DNA of 64,000 bases from Anastatus disparis (GCA_017163975.1 JAFFSR010000316.1:2950001-3014000), one strand, 5' to 3'. Shown: positions 1 to 11,409, numbered from the stretch's first letter. Numbers and translations are program-made. The notes: generated by a model from the sequence alone, not told the origin.

Positions 1-771
1 TATGATGAAAATAGTATTCCAAATTCTGCTGTAATATTATTTTGGAAAAATGATGACGTCGATAAATTTAATAAAAAAAAAATTAAAATCGGATCAGGTG
101 AAATATACATACCTAAAAGCAAAGATTATATTTATCATCTTGATGATAAAGTTGAAAAAGAAATTATTTTACATAATTTAAAAAATAAAAAAAGACAAGA
201 ATGTGGTGGTTTGCTACATGAATTATTATTGAAAATTGGTATAAAATATATGATAATATCAAATATTGATGTTGAAGATGGATTAGTTAATGGAGCTTAT
301 GGAATTTTAGAATTCATTACGTTTTTTAATAATACAAAAGAACCAGCTATTGCTTGGTTAAGATTTGATGATAAGAAAATCGGTTTGAAAATTAGATCTA
401 AATTTAAACAATTTCAGATTAAAAATAATATTAATATTAAATTAGTACCTATTAAAAAAATTGATGTGAAAATAAATTTGAAAAGAAATTATGACTGTTA
501 TAGACAACAAATACCTATTATTCCTTCTGAAGCATTAACTATTCATAAAAGTCAAGGACAAACATTTGATAAAGTTTGTATAAAATTAAATGAAAAGAAT
601 AAATTAAAAAAATGTTTAATGTATGTTGCATTTAGCAGAGTAAGAAAAATAGAAGATTTATACATTATTGGGGATTTCATTCCTCCTACAACCACTACTA
701 ATAATAGTCTTCAAAAGGAATTAGAAAATCTGCGTAGTAATAAAAAACTTCAATTTTCTTACATTTTCTGA
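1..771 (+). CDS. Pif1-like helicase, C-terminal part (partial at window edge)
   Basis: The reading frame is open from base 1, so the 5' end lies outside the window. The predicted role is the ATP-driven 5'-3' DNA helicase of a rolling-circle transposon. Around 270-310 the residues VEDGLVNGAYGIL match the Pif1 segment usually written LDVxxGLVNGxxGxV. Near 535-565 lies TIHKSQGQTFDKV, the conserved late SF1 helicase motif, and near 620-640 YVAFSRVRK, the arginine-finger motif VI. The frame ends at a stop at 769-771. The next domain continues in another frame that is already open at 761, so one extra or missing base around 750-765 separates helicase and endonuclease. This looks like damage to a single polyprotein rather than a true end. 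Low-complexity Lys/Asn/Ile content reflects the AT-rich genome. Confidence 0.8.
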   Translation, partial: YDENSIPNSAVILFWKNDDVDKFNKKKIKIGSGEIYIPKSKDYIYHLDDKVEKEIILHNLKNKKRQECGGLLHELLLKIGIKYMIISNIDVEDGLVNGAYGILEFITFFNNTKEPAIAWLRFDDKKIGLKIRSKFKQFQIKNNINIKLVPIKKIDVKINLKRNYDCYRQQIPIIPSEALTIHKSQGQTFDKVCIKLNEKNKLKKCLMYVAFSRVRKIEDLYIIGDFIPPTTTTNNSLQKELENLRSNKKLQFSYIF

Positions 772-1360
772 AACAGCAAGTTTAAAAACGGATTGTTATG
801 ATATAAATGGTTTTAAAATAATATGTAAATTTGATAATGAATTCAAAAGAATGCCTAAAGGATTAATATGTTTTATAAAAAATGATAATAAATTTAAGAT
901 TTTAAATGAAATATATAAAGAATTTATTATTAATGAACATGATTGTCATATTCATCTTTTATTATTAAAAGTAAATGAAATTTATATTTTAACAGGATAC
1001 AAATCACCATCAATTATAAAAACAATATTGTATGATTGTCTTTTAGAGATTGAAATATATAATTATTCAAGTGATGAAATAATTATTATTGGTGATTTTA
1101 ATTGTGATTCATTTACAAATAATACTGACATAGAAAACTATTTCAGATTAAAAAATTTCAAGAGAGGTTTACATCCATATGTTTCAACAACTAATTTTAA
1201 TACACAAATTGATATAATATTTATTAATGATAAAATTAAAAATTATATATCAGGAGTTTATGAAACATTTTTTTCTGACCATGAACCTATTTTTATAGGT
1301 ATTAATAACAACATTGAAAATACTAATAATGTTGATAATAATAGAAGCACTGATAACGAA

Positions 1361-1409
<49 letters not shown>

Positions 1410-1447
1410 TCGGAAATAATAATGAATATAATATTAATGTTAGATAG
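761..1447 (+). CDS. EEP (endonuclease/exonuclease/phosphatase) domain of the Helentron
   Basis: The frame is open upstream of the first ATG (851), so I place the domain start in the shared region just after the helicase. IIIIGDFNCDS at about 1080-1110 is the GDFN core of EEP nucleases, TQIDIIFIND at about 1203-1230 matches the DxIF(V/I) strand, and FFSDHEPIFIGI at about 1270-1300 is the terminal SDH motif. All are shared with AP-type endonucleases of Helentrons and non-LTR elements. The C-terminus runs into an Asn-rich linker encoded by an (AAT)n tract. The listed stop at 1445-1447 is created by the retrotransposon inserted after 1442. Removing the insertion leaves the frame open into the USP domain at 4249. 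The domain is expected to nick DNA during transposition. Confidence 0.75.
1375..1410 (+). repeat. (AAT)n tract coding for an Asn run
   Basis: About a dozen AAT codons in a row encode the Asn linker between the endonuclease and USP domains. The tract is in frame with the domains on both sides. Confidence 0.9.
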
Positions 1448-1511
1448 ATAGATACTATTTATTGTATATCATATCATTATACAAAGGGCGTGTAATACAA
1501 TTCATAAATAT

Positions 1512-1622
1512 AATAATAAATATTGCACATAAACAATGTATAAATATAAAAATATTGCACATAAAACAATGTATAAATATAAAATATTGCACATAAAACA
1601 ATGTATAAATACAAAATATTGC
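1512..1622 (-). repeat. Short tandem repeat in the 3' UTR of copy 1
   Basis: Three to four units of about 37 bp, each containing ATTGCACATAAAACAATGTA, lie between the RT end and the element's 3' tail. Part of this unit also appears in the 3' fragment at 35268-35378. Confidence 0.75.
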
Positions 1623-1987
1623 AATTGATATCACAGTCAGTTACTAAATCTAATAATACTGAATAAGTAAGTCACAATAAAAGAAGTGATATCACAGATA
1701 CAAAAAAATAGTAAAATACACGCAATCCTATAAATTAGAAGTCAGTCATACGATATCTATCAGTCATAGTATATAAAAATTTTTATTTAAAATACAAAAT
1801 GATAAATAATGCAATAAAATAATAAAGCGTATGCAGTAGCACAAAAACGCAGTCAAAATAATAAAAACAAGTAAAGCATTCACTCACTAACCATTCAGCC
1901 AATAAATACAATCACACCTTAAAAGAGTATATATACGGGACGTCACATTATGATAAATTAACATATAAATAAAAAATAAAATTTAGT

Positions 1988-4241
1988 TTATTGGAGGTCG
2001 AGCAAGTACCCCCTCAGAGCTGACTTGAACCTGCTGAGCGATGGAAGATTCTTTATATCAGCAGGCAGGGAGTTCCAAAAATGCGCACCCTGAACTTGAA
2101 AGGAATTCCTTCCAGTCTCAGTACGCATGAAGGGCACCGCGAAATCCTTAATTTCTCCCCTAGTGGCTACCCTAGGTACATATCTAGTGAAGAGACCCAC
2201 TAGATACTCGGGAGTATTCATGCGCACGATTTTGTACATAAGTAAAGCCATAAAATACTGTCTCCTCGCATCAGTACGCAGCCAACCCAGCGCAGCTCTA
2301 TGAGGAGAGATATGATCGCCCATTCTCACGCCTAATACATATCTCACACATGAATTTTGTAGTCTTTGTAATCGTCTTTTCAACTCCTGTGAGGCATCGA
2401 GCAGAACTACTGAGCAGTAATCATGATGTGGAAATAGCAGGGCGGTTGCGAGTTGTTTGCGCAGAGCCTCAGTGGTATACCGACGGAAAACCGTAAGCCA
2501 TACATAGTTCTATTAAACTTCTTAGTCAGCATATTAATATGTGGCTTCCATGATAGCTTAGAGTCAAGCACAACACCAAGGCTCGTAACGGTATCAGAGA
2601 AAGATATGCCGACACCATCCTCAAGCTCAATCGTCCTTGGCTCACCAGCATAAAAGTCATTAATAAATTGACCATTGCCAAAAACGATCGCCTTAGTTTT
2701 GTTTGCATTTAGTGTGAGAGAAGCATCAACAGCCCACTTCGACACCGCCTTGGCCGCCCTCTGTAGAATACGAATACCTTCATTCACATCCTCATAAGAG
2801 ACCTGCGTATAAATTTGCAGGTCATCTGCATATAATAGGTGTTCGACACAACCGGGGTCAAGAGTGTCACGTATGTTATTAATGTAAAGGCAAAACAACA
2901 GAGGCCCCAACACTGAACCCTGCCGAACTCCTAAATTTGTTGTTAGCCTATTCGATTCCTCTTTTAAATGCGTGAAAACCATTTGTTTCCTACCTGATAA
3001 ATAGGAGCTAATCCACTCGAGTGCAGCCCTGGAAACCCCCATCGATCTCAGCCTTGCAAGTAATTTGGAGTGCGAGATCGTGTCGAATGCCTTACTAAAG
3101 TCAAACAGAAGTAGTAGCGTGACAAGTTTCTTATCTAGACCTGATCTTATGTCGTCAGTAAGTTTAAGTATGGCAGTCTGCGTTGAGTGATGCTTTCTAA
3201 AACCAGTCTGCATAGAGACAAGTATCCGATGTGTCGTAATATACTCTTGCAATTGGTCATGGGCAATCTTCTCCAGGACCTTTGAAAGAAAACATAAGAT
3301 TGCTATGGGCCTAAAATCTTTAGGCATTGTTGGTGCAGGACACTTTTTTAATGGCACAATGCGTGCACGCTTCCAAAGGCAAGGGAAGACCCCCCCCCCC
3401 GTGCAAAAGAGGAATTGAACAGAGTCACAAGATGTTCTCCGATAAACGGTCAAACCTTGAGTATCACGCTCTGCGGAATGCCATCCTCGCCACAAGCCTG
3501 TGATGAAAAATGCGAAATTGCAAGGACCACATCAATAACATTAATTGGTTTGAAGGCAAAGCCACTTTCACTACACTGGAAAAGAATTCTCTTACATTCC
3601 TCATTATCATCGTGCGGCGAGACTGACACCCCCGCAAAGTGCGCATTAAGCTCATTCGGAGTAAATCCATTCAAGTCCCCTTGAGGTCCGGACAAGAGTT
3701 CCAGGTCTTTTAACTCCTTCCAGACATTACCTTTGGCAAGAGCTTCGAACAGTCTGTTATGATAGTAAGTAGTCCTAGCTTGTTCAGTCTGCTCGTCGAT
3801 CGTTTTACGTAGTTGCAGAAATTCAGAGAGGTATCTCTCATTCTTTGTCCGTTTGTATCTTCGATACGTGATCTCTCTTGCACCGCATCTGCGACAATCC
3901 TTTGTCTATCCACGGAAACTTATCTTTACCAATTTTAAGTGTTTTTAGCGGCGCCAGATTATGTATTGCTGCCGTAAGATTGTCACAGAGGCAGTCAAGT
4001 GCATATTCCGGGTCAACTGTACCAACTGTAAATAGCGTCCAATCACAGCCGGCTAGACTCTGTACTAATAATGTCGGACAAATATCTTTATAGTTTCTAT
4101 ACTCAATTGCTTTTTTATCTGTTATGACATGACTACAGGAAATACATACATCAATTAAGTTATGCCGACTGTGAAAATTCGCCGGTAAGTTTCGTGCGTC
4201 AAGTACTGTGTCATTATCGTCAACAAGAATCAGGTCAATCC
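1988..4241 (-). pseudogene. ORF2 remnant: endonuclease end, linker, reverse transcriptase
   Basis: Read from 4241 down, the segment starts in the endonuclease C-terminus (it matches 24410-24745 of copy 3), passes through the linker containing GPQGDLNGFTPNELNAHF (about 3635-3690), then the reverse transcriptase. RT landmarks are KDFRPIAILCFLSKVLEKI, TGFRKHHSTQTA, LLLFDFSKAFDT, RQGSVLGPLLF and the catalytic LLYADDLQIY (about 2795-2845). The C-terminal part, from RRLQRLQNSCVRYVLG onward, lies at 1988-2383 in another frame. A frameshift falls at the C-run near 3391-3403 and another near 2390-2450, so no enzyme can be made. Confidence 0.85.
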
Positions 4242-4248
4242 AATGTTA

Positions 4249-5180
4249 ATAATAATGAAAATAAAATCAATGATAACAGTAATAATATCGACAGTAATTT
4301 AATTAATAACGAAGTTTATAAAATTAACAATGATAATAAAAATATTAAAAATAATGGAAATATAGAAGATAAAATTAAATGGATTATATATGGACTCGAT
4401 AATTTAGACCGTAAATCTTGTTATACAAATGTTTCAATTCAATCATTATTGAATATAAATTATATACGAAAAATAATTAATGATTACTTTGATAATGATA
4501 TCATGAAAGATATTTTAAATAATTATATTAATAAAAATTTAAATATAATTGATATTAGAAAATATGTAAATATACAATATACATTTAATCGTCAACAAGA
4601 TGCAGCAGAATTTCTTACTGATCTTATAGCCAAATCGGAAATACTTCAAAATTGTTTTAGATATGATTATATTACAACAACAGTATGTGAAAATTGTGGA
4701 AATATTAACGAAGAAATAACGAATGATTATATGATAAGATTACATCTACCAAAAAATGAAGAAACATATAGTTTACAATATTTAATTGACAATAACACAA
4801 ATAGTTCTAAAAAAATTGAAAGTAATTGTAATTTATGTAATGATACATATCTGAAACAAAAATGTAATTTTATAATCCATAATAAGATAATAATTTTAAA
4901 TTTATTATTATTTAAAATTAATAATTAAAAAAAATTTTTTTTAATTAAAAATTTTAAAATATATGATATTTTGAAAAATTTCATAATAAATGAAAAATCT
5001 TATTCAGTCATAAATTGTATATTACATCGTGGTGAAAATTTACATAAAGGGCACTATAGTAATTTGTTAAAAGATAATAATAATTGGTTTGAAGCAAACG
5101 ATCAACAAATAACTCCAACAATTTGGCCAAAATATTTAAATAATTCATATTTATTATTTTTGGAAAATGTAAATACATAA
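4249..5180 (+). pseudogene. Ubiquitin-specific protease (USP/UCH) domain of the Helentron
   Basis: The domain has the USP Cys box (GLDNLDRKSCYTN at about 4391-4430, with the nucleophile Cys), the RQQDAAEFLTDLI helix (about 4591-4630), two CxxC-type pairs suggesting the zinc ribbon (CENCG near 4690; CNLC near 4835) and the His box (GENLHKGHYSNLL at about 5032-5070) followed by NNWFEANDQQI with the likely Asp/Asn of the triad. Cysteine, histidine and aspartate are all present. The frame is broken only by one TAA at 4926-4928; downstream codons continue in the same frame to the stop at 5178-5180. The predicted activity is removal of ubiquitin from proteins. Upstream it joins, in frame, the Asn-rich linker after the endonuclease once the retrotransposon is discounted. 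USPs have host roles too, so a captured host gene is the likely ultimate source. Confidence 0.82.
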
Positions 5181-5671
5181 TATTAAAATATTTACTATTT
5201 TTATATTGAATTGAATATTTAATTAATCAATAATTATATTACTAATAAATATATTATGAAATATATATGAATTATTAAAATTAATAGATATTAAAATAAA
5301 AATAAGGCATTAATTAACTTGCACTCAAATTCAATTATATATCATTTTAAGGTTAATATATAAAAAAAAATATTTATAAAAAATTTAAAATGAATAATTT
5401 TTATTAAATTATAATATAAATATTAAATATAAATTTATTAATTATATTATAATTTTTATATTAAAAATAATTATAATATTTAGAATAATCATAATACAAT
5501 AAAATTTTATTTTGTATTATTGTAAGGCATGTTATGATAATATTTAATAAAAAAAATGTAGTTATTATTAATATCCTAATATACATCTTTGAAGAAAGAT
5601 TTAGAAGTAGCATTATGAAAAGATTTGTAAATGTAAATAAAAGTAAATAATAATTAGTTTATATCTAAAGT
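5181..5671. other. AT-rich spacer, no feature seen
   Basis: Very AT-rich sequence with no ORF of note. It may hold the 3' end of the Helentron, but I could not find a convincing terminal hairpin. Confidence 0.5.
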
Positions 5672-6605
5672 TTTCACAAAAAAAAAGAAATTTAACAATA
5701 AATAATAGTTGATTAAAGTAAATCATTGTTAATAACTGTAAATATCTTTAAAAATATTTAAATAATTGCGAAAAATATTTTTAAATAATTGTAAATAATT
5801 ATTATTTATCTCTATGATTAATATATTTATTTATCTCTATGATTGTATATTATATAAATAGATGGTAAAATAATTTGTTAAATTGAAGTTAGTAATTTTG
5901 AAGAATTATATATTTCTTTAAAAATCTGTAAATTAGTATGAAAAAATTTTTTAATTTTTTAAAATAATTGTAAATTACTTTCATTTATTTATAATTAATT
6001 TGTATATTATGTAAATAGATGAATTTTTATTATATTTAAATATCTTCTCTATCTCATTCTCTAAATATGGATTCATTAGTAAGGTTTTACTTTGTCTTCT
6101 TTACTACCTCTTTCTTCCTTCTTTTAAAGTTTCAATCAGATTTAGATAAATATGATTGACGATTTGATTATTACACATCTCGTCACCACTAATGGAATAT
6201 ATTTAAAGTTTTTATTAAAGAAAAAAAAAGAAAAAATTTTAATAATAAATAATAGTTGATCAAAGTAAATCATTGTAAATAACTATAAATATCTTTAAAA
6301 ATATTTAAATAATCATGAAAAATATTTTTAAATAATTATGAATAATTACTATTCATCTAAATGATTAATTTGTATATTATATAAATAGATGGAAAAATAA
6401 TTCGCTTAATTAAGTTATTAATTTTGAATGACTTTAATTTTATTTAAAAATCTGTAAACTAGTGTGAAAAAAATTTTTAATTTTTTAAAATAATTATTAA
6501 TTACTTTTATTTATTTATAATTAGTTTGTAAATCATATAAATAGATGATAAATTTTTTTTATATTTAAATATCTTCTAAAACTTTGCTTAAATATGTATT
6601 CACGA
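5672..6605. repeat. Diverged direct duplication of about 400 bp
   Basis: Unit 1 (about 5672-6075) and unit 2 (about 6207-6605) share long blocks, for example AATAATAGTTGAT with AAAGTAAATCATTG, then TTTAAAAATATTTAAATAAT, then TATTATATAAATAGATG and TATATTTAAATATCTTCT, in the same order about 535-545 bp apart. The unique piece between them is about 130 bp. No coding potential is seen. Confidence 0.75.
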
Positions 6606-7639
6606 AATGGTGGAGGATGGATTATAGGTAGAGTCAATGGTTTAAGGAGGAAGGAATATTGACTCTCGTGGTTGTGTAGAGCTACAGGCGATGGTAACCA
6701 CGATTTTATTTTAATTAATTATATGAAAATAATTAGATAATTTTAATTAATTTTAACATGTCTTAAAATTACTTTTAATAATCAAGTTTATTTCATATAA
6801 TTATTTTAAAATAGAATAAAAAAAACCAACGCGCCTTAAAATACCATACATTATTTATTATTTAAATTCTATTATTAATTATTTAATGTAAGGTTTAAAT
6901 AACACTACCTCTTTGGGTGGTGTGGAAATCTGTTATTTTTATATGATTGTAATATCTAACAATATTGTACAGAATTTTAAATTGAGTTATTACAACATTA
7001 ATATTACTAGAAATTACACAATTCATAAAAAAAGTATTAAAGAATTATAATTTCTCGAAGAAAGAATGATTTTTTCTTATATTCCATTTATGCAAATTAA
7101 AGCATTACTTTTATATGTTTTAAATCTACAATAAATTTGAAAGGAAGTGTCGTTAATATACAAGTAAATGTAAAAGAAATGATTAAAATTTTACTTAAAT
7201 AAATTTTAAACATCAAAAAATCATGATGAAGAATCTGTCGAAGTTTCTTATCTACTTGGATACTCAAGTTAGGTTTTCCGTAAAAGAACTGTTATGAAAA
7301 AAAATTTTATTTTTATATTTCAGCATATACATTAATATATTTCTCACTTCGTTTGTTTGTTCAATTCAAAAGAATCTTGAAACGTAGTTTTATATGAATC
7401 TGACGATTCTAAAATGGTATATGTTGTATTTGAGCTACTACTATTTAGGTCTTTTTTTCTATATATTTCTCTTTTCTTTCTCATATTAGCCTCCTAATAG
7501 CTTATAATTAATCATTTTAATTTTATGACTAAACACAATTTTGAATAATTCAACTTACTTCGTTTATTTTCCAAAAGATGGCAACCTTTTTCACTTCTTC
7601 TATTGCAAAATTTTTTTTTTATCTTGATAAACGTTAAAT
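6606..7639. other. AT-rich spacer, no gene seen
   Basis: No ORF or structured element is supported. A short imperfect inverted repeat surrounds about 6718-6810 (ATATGAAAATAATT against its complement), which could be a decayed MITE. Confidence 0.4.
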
Positions 7640-8580
7640 TCTATAATCAATAAAAAGATTATATGGCAATATCAACGAACCAAGGTAATTTTTCAAACTT
7701 ACAGTTCATATTTATAGTAACTATACAACAAATTGCGTTCAACTTAGAAAGAAATTTTTAAACTAAAATTTAAATAGGTATAAGTAGTGAAATGGAAAAT
7801 GAACCTATTTTCAAAGTCACCTCAATTTAAAATTCTTTTGCTATTTGAAATTCTAATCATATTGTTAAGGTATTATGATATTGTTGTAAAAAATTTTAAT
7901 AAAAAAATATCTTTCTGTTTTTTTGGATGAAATCTCTTTATTTTTTCGTGACAATAGAATGAAAAAGTAAGAAAGAAAATAAAAATGCCAATTAATGAGC
8001 ATATTGGCATGATGCGGTTACACTTTCTGTATCACTAAAATTATAATTCAATAAGGCTAATTTAAATGTTAACCACCACATTTTATCCAATGAAATACCA
8101 GTATTGTCATCGATAACATTATATCTTGTACACTGAGAAGTTATTCGCTCAGCAATTTCCCCTCACTCAAGACCAGTAACAAGACTTGTGAAAAGTCGAT
8201 GCTTTGAGCTAAAAGTCTGCCCTTCAAGCCAAAAGAGTTCAACCACTGAACATACGCATGAGTCTTCCCTGGTTCGCCCGGTCGTATTCATACTTGCTGT
8301 TTCGTTGTTCTCCACTTCTCTATTATTTTGTCATCATTTTTTTCGATCGATAGTTGTTGCTAGCTGGTTTCAGACGTCTATAGCAGATTTCAGACATCTA
8401 GTCAGCACTTTCTTACTGGCTCATTCATTTTATTTAATATATTTCTTATACTTCTACGTTTTATTATTTTTTAGAATATTCCACCCGTAACAAGACTATT
8501 AAGTTATGGACATATTTGAATGAGCATTATTTTCACTTGTTCAACTTCGTAATTATTAATATCTGTAATTTTTTTTCTTC
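7640..8580 (+). repeat. Duplication unit 1 (preserves an empty insertion site)
   Basis: Blocks of this unit recur in the same order in a second unit made of 8605-8780 plus 13201-13605. Matching pairs are 7670-7790 with 8605-8715 (CAAACTTACAGTTCAT block), 7984-8055 with 8707-8780 (AATGAGCATATTGGCATGAT block), 8048-8125 with 13201-13275 (ATTTTATCCAATGAAATAC block) and 8505-8580 with 13522-13590 (TTGTTCAACTTCGTAATTA block). The second unit is split exactly at 8780/13201 by a retrotransposon; this unit is uninterrupted at the matching point, about 8049-8053. Confidence 0.8.
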
Positions 8581-9314
8581 AGCACTATCACTTTAAATTA
8601 TTATTTTATCAAGGTAATTCTTCAAACTTACAGTTCATGTTTATAGCAACTTTACAACAAATTGCATTCAACATTGAAAGAGATTTTTTAACTAAATTTT
8701 AAATAGGTAAATGCCAATAAATGAGCATATTGGCATGATGCTGGTACTCTTTCTGTATCACTAAAATTATAATTCAATAAATATATTATATTATTTATAT
8801 TAGAATGTTTATTTTGTATTATAATTACAAAAAAGCGTGTAAAATTACAAATAAAGTTAAATAATACATAAAATAATTTAAATAGCCTTGCATATATAAA
8901 ATCAAAATAGTACAGTATGATATCACAGTCATAAAACATAATAGAGATAATAATACTGTAATAGTAAGTCAATAAATTAAATAAAAGTGCTATCACAGAT
9001 AACACGAATAAATACTCGCAAAAAGTATAAATAATATAGTTAAAAACCAGTCTCAATATCTATCAGTCAAAAGAAATACATAAAATCAAGCGTGTAAAGA
9101 GCGCAGTCGAAATATCAGCAGTATACAGTAAGTTAAAATCACAGCAAAGATGAATGTACAGTAATATACAAGTCAATCTGATAAAAATATAATCATTCAC
9201 TCTATGCACACACATCCTACATTCACGCCAATAAATACAATCATGCCTTAAATCTATAAAGGGTACATCACATAATAAATTAACACATATGATATAGTCC
9301 GAAAATAATACTGT

Positions 9315-11172
9315 TTAATCGAGGTCGAGTAAAAACCTCCTCAGAGCGGCTTTAAACCTGCTGATTGATGGAAGATTTTTAATATCAGCAGGTAGGGAGT
9401 TCCAAAAATGCGCACCTTGAACTTGAAAGGAATTTCTTCCAGTCTCAGTGCGCATGAAGGGCACCGCAAGATCTTTAATCTCACCCCTAGTGGTCGCTCT
9501 GGGTATATATCTAGTGAAAAGACCCACTAGATATTCGGGAGTATTCATACGTACGATTTTGTACATAAGTACAGCCATAAAATACTGTCTCCTTGAATCA
9601 GTACGTAGCCAACCCAAAGCATGTCTATGGGGAGAGATGTGATCACCCATCCTCACGCCTAATACATATCTCATACATGAATTTTGCATTGTCTGTAGTC
9701 GTCTTCGTAACTTCTGTGAAGCATCGAGCAAAACCACTGAGCAGTAATTAAGATGTGGGAACAGCAGGGTGGTTGCGAGCTGCTTACGCAGAGCCTCAGT
9801 GGTGTACCGACGGAAAAACCGCAGGCTATAAATCACTCTATTAAATTTTTTAGTCAACACATTAATATGCGGTTCCCACGACAGTTTAGAGTCGAGCACA
9901 ACACCAAGGCTCGTAACGGTGTCAGAGAAAGGAATACCGATACCGCTCCCCAGGTCAATCGTCCTTGGCTCACCCGAATAAAAATTTTTAATAAAACGAC
10001 TACTTCCAAAGACGATCACTTTTGTTTTACTAGCATTCAAAGTGAGAGAAACACCAGCAGCCCACACCGACACCGATCTGGCCGCCCTCTGTAAAATACG
10101 AATTCCCTCGTCCACATCATCATAAGAAACCTGTGTATAAATTTGAAGATCATCTGCATACAGCAGATGCCCGACGCAACCAGAGTCCAGTGCGTCACGT
10201 ACGTCATTTATGTAAAGGCAAAACAACAGAGGCCCCAGCACCGAACCCTGAGGTACTTCTAGATTGGTTGTTAGCCAATTCGATTCCTCCTTTAAATGTG
10301 TGGAAACCATTTGTTTCCTACCTGATAAATAGAAGTCAATCCATCCGAGTGCGGCCCTGGAGAACCCCATCGATCTAAGCCTCGCAAGAAGTTTGGATGG
10401 AGAGATCGTGTCGAATGCCTTACTAAAGTCAAAAAGTAGCAGTAACGGGACAAGTTTCCTGTCCAGACCTGACCTTATATTATCTGTAAGCTTAAGTACA
10501 GCAGTCTGTGTAGAATGGTTTTTCCTGAAGCCCGTCTGCATAGGATCGAGCAATTTTTTGGATGTAATATACTCCTGCAGTTGGTCATGGGCGATCTTCT
10601 CAAGAACCTTTGAAAGAAAACATAAGATGGCTATAGGTCTAAAATCTTTTGGCTGCTTAGGTGCAGCACACTTTTTCAATGGTATAATACGTGCTTGCTT
10701 CCAAAGGAAAGAAGACCCCCTGTGCAAAAGAGGAGTTGAACAGAGTCACAAGATGTTCACCAATAAATGGTAAAGCTTTAACTATCACGCTTTGCGGAAT
10801 GCCATCCTCACCACAAGTCTGTGAGGAAAAATGTGAAATTGCAAGAACAACATCATTAAAACTAATTTGTTTAAAGGTTAACCCACTTTCATTGCATTAA
10901 GAAAGAATTCTCAATCGCTCTTCACTATCCTCCTGCGGCGAGACTGACACCCCAGCAAAGTGCGCATTAAGCTCATCCGGAGTGAATCCATTCAAATCCC
11001 GTTGAGGTCCGGATAGTAGTCCCAGGTCTCTCAACTCCTTCCAGACATTACCACCCGCAAGAGCATCAAACAGTCTATTGTGAATATAAGCAGTCTTAGC
11101 ATGGTCCGTGCGTTCGTCTACCACCCTACGCAACCAAATATACACTACAAACAAATAGTCAATTAAAAACAA
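9315..11172 (-). pseudogene. ORF2 remnant, copy 2: linker and reverse transcriptase
   Basis: The main frame, 9315-10727, gives 470 residues with all RT landmarks: KDFRPIAILCFLSKVLEKI, TGFRKNHSTQTA, LLLFDFSKAFDT, PQGSVLGPLLFCLYIND and LLYADDLQIY, then the thumb and a C-terminal region ending LRRFLLDLD. Upstream residues (GLLSGPQRDLNGFTPDELNAH and neighbours) lie at 10897-11172 in other frames, so at least one frameshift separates them from the RT. The endonuclease is absent; the linker runs directly into foreign sequence at about 11155. The RT domain itself is intact and could be a recent copy, but without endonuclease and a continuous frame the element should not be autonomous. Confidence 0.87.
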
Positions 11173-11409
11173 TTTTTGAAAATTTTGAACTTGGAAAATT
11201 TTTTAGATAATTTAGTCTTAGAAAAAACTTTGACTAGTTTTACAAAAAAATTTCTAAGTTCAAAAATTTCAAAATTTTTCAAAAATTGTTCTAAATTGAC
11301 TAAGCATGGTTTAAAACGTGTAAAACCCAACAAAATCGATACACGATATTTTGGCATGATAAATCATCTGATAAATCAGGTGACTTGTCACCTGATTTTT
11401 TTCACCAGG
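11156..11409. mobile_element. Truncated foldback MITE (CCCTGGTGAAAA family)
   Basis: The right end reads TCACCTGATTTTTTTCACCAGGG followed by TA, the inverted end of the full copy at 38171-38542. The central part (TTTTTCAAAAATTGTTCTAAATTGAC, CTAAGCATGGTTTAAAA) also matches that copy. The left end is cut at the TTAGTCAATT block, where it meets ORF2 linker sequence. Confidence 0.8.

Larger units (their letters stand above)
1443..4241 (-). mobile_element. CR1/Jockey-like non-LTR retrotransposon, copy 1, 5'-truncated
   Basis: A minus-strand insertion is bounded by a 7-bp direct repeat, AATGTTA, at 1436-1442 and 4242-4248. Its 3' end (low coordinate) carries a short ATCT/GATA tail at 1443-1453 and the conserved GTATTACACGCC-type sequence at about 1487-1498 (read on the minus strand). 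Its 5' end is cut inside the endonuclease domain. The same element occurs at 8781-13200 and at about 21750-31262. The clade label is from the RT sequence style and microsatellite tail and is not certain. Confidence 0.85.
1..5180 (+). mobile_element. Helentron-like element, 3' part, split by a retrotransposon
   Basis: This stretch carries, in order, a Pif1-type helicase C-terminus, an exonuclease-endonuclease-phosphatase (EEP) like domain and a ubiquitin-specific protease (USP) domain, all on the + strand. A Pif1 helicase joined to an EEP domain is characteristic of the Helentron (Helitron2) group of rolling-circle transposons; the Rep nuclease and the rest of the helicase would lie upstream of the window. 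A minus-strand retrotransposon occupies 1443-4241. I could not identify the 3' terminus; the coding part ends at 5180. An alternative is a Pif1-bearing viral-like element, but no capsid or polymerase gene is visible. Confidence 0.72.

Noticed and set aside
1..5180. Large DNA virus fragment
   Set aside because: Pif1 and USP genes occur in some viruses, but the adjoining EEP domain and the lack of any virus-specific gene fit a Helentron better.
8188..8490. 100-codon open frame on the + strand
   Set aside because: Composition is that of translated AT-rich noncoding DNA, it lies inside duplication unit 1, and the second unit does not conserve it.
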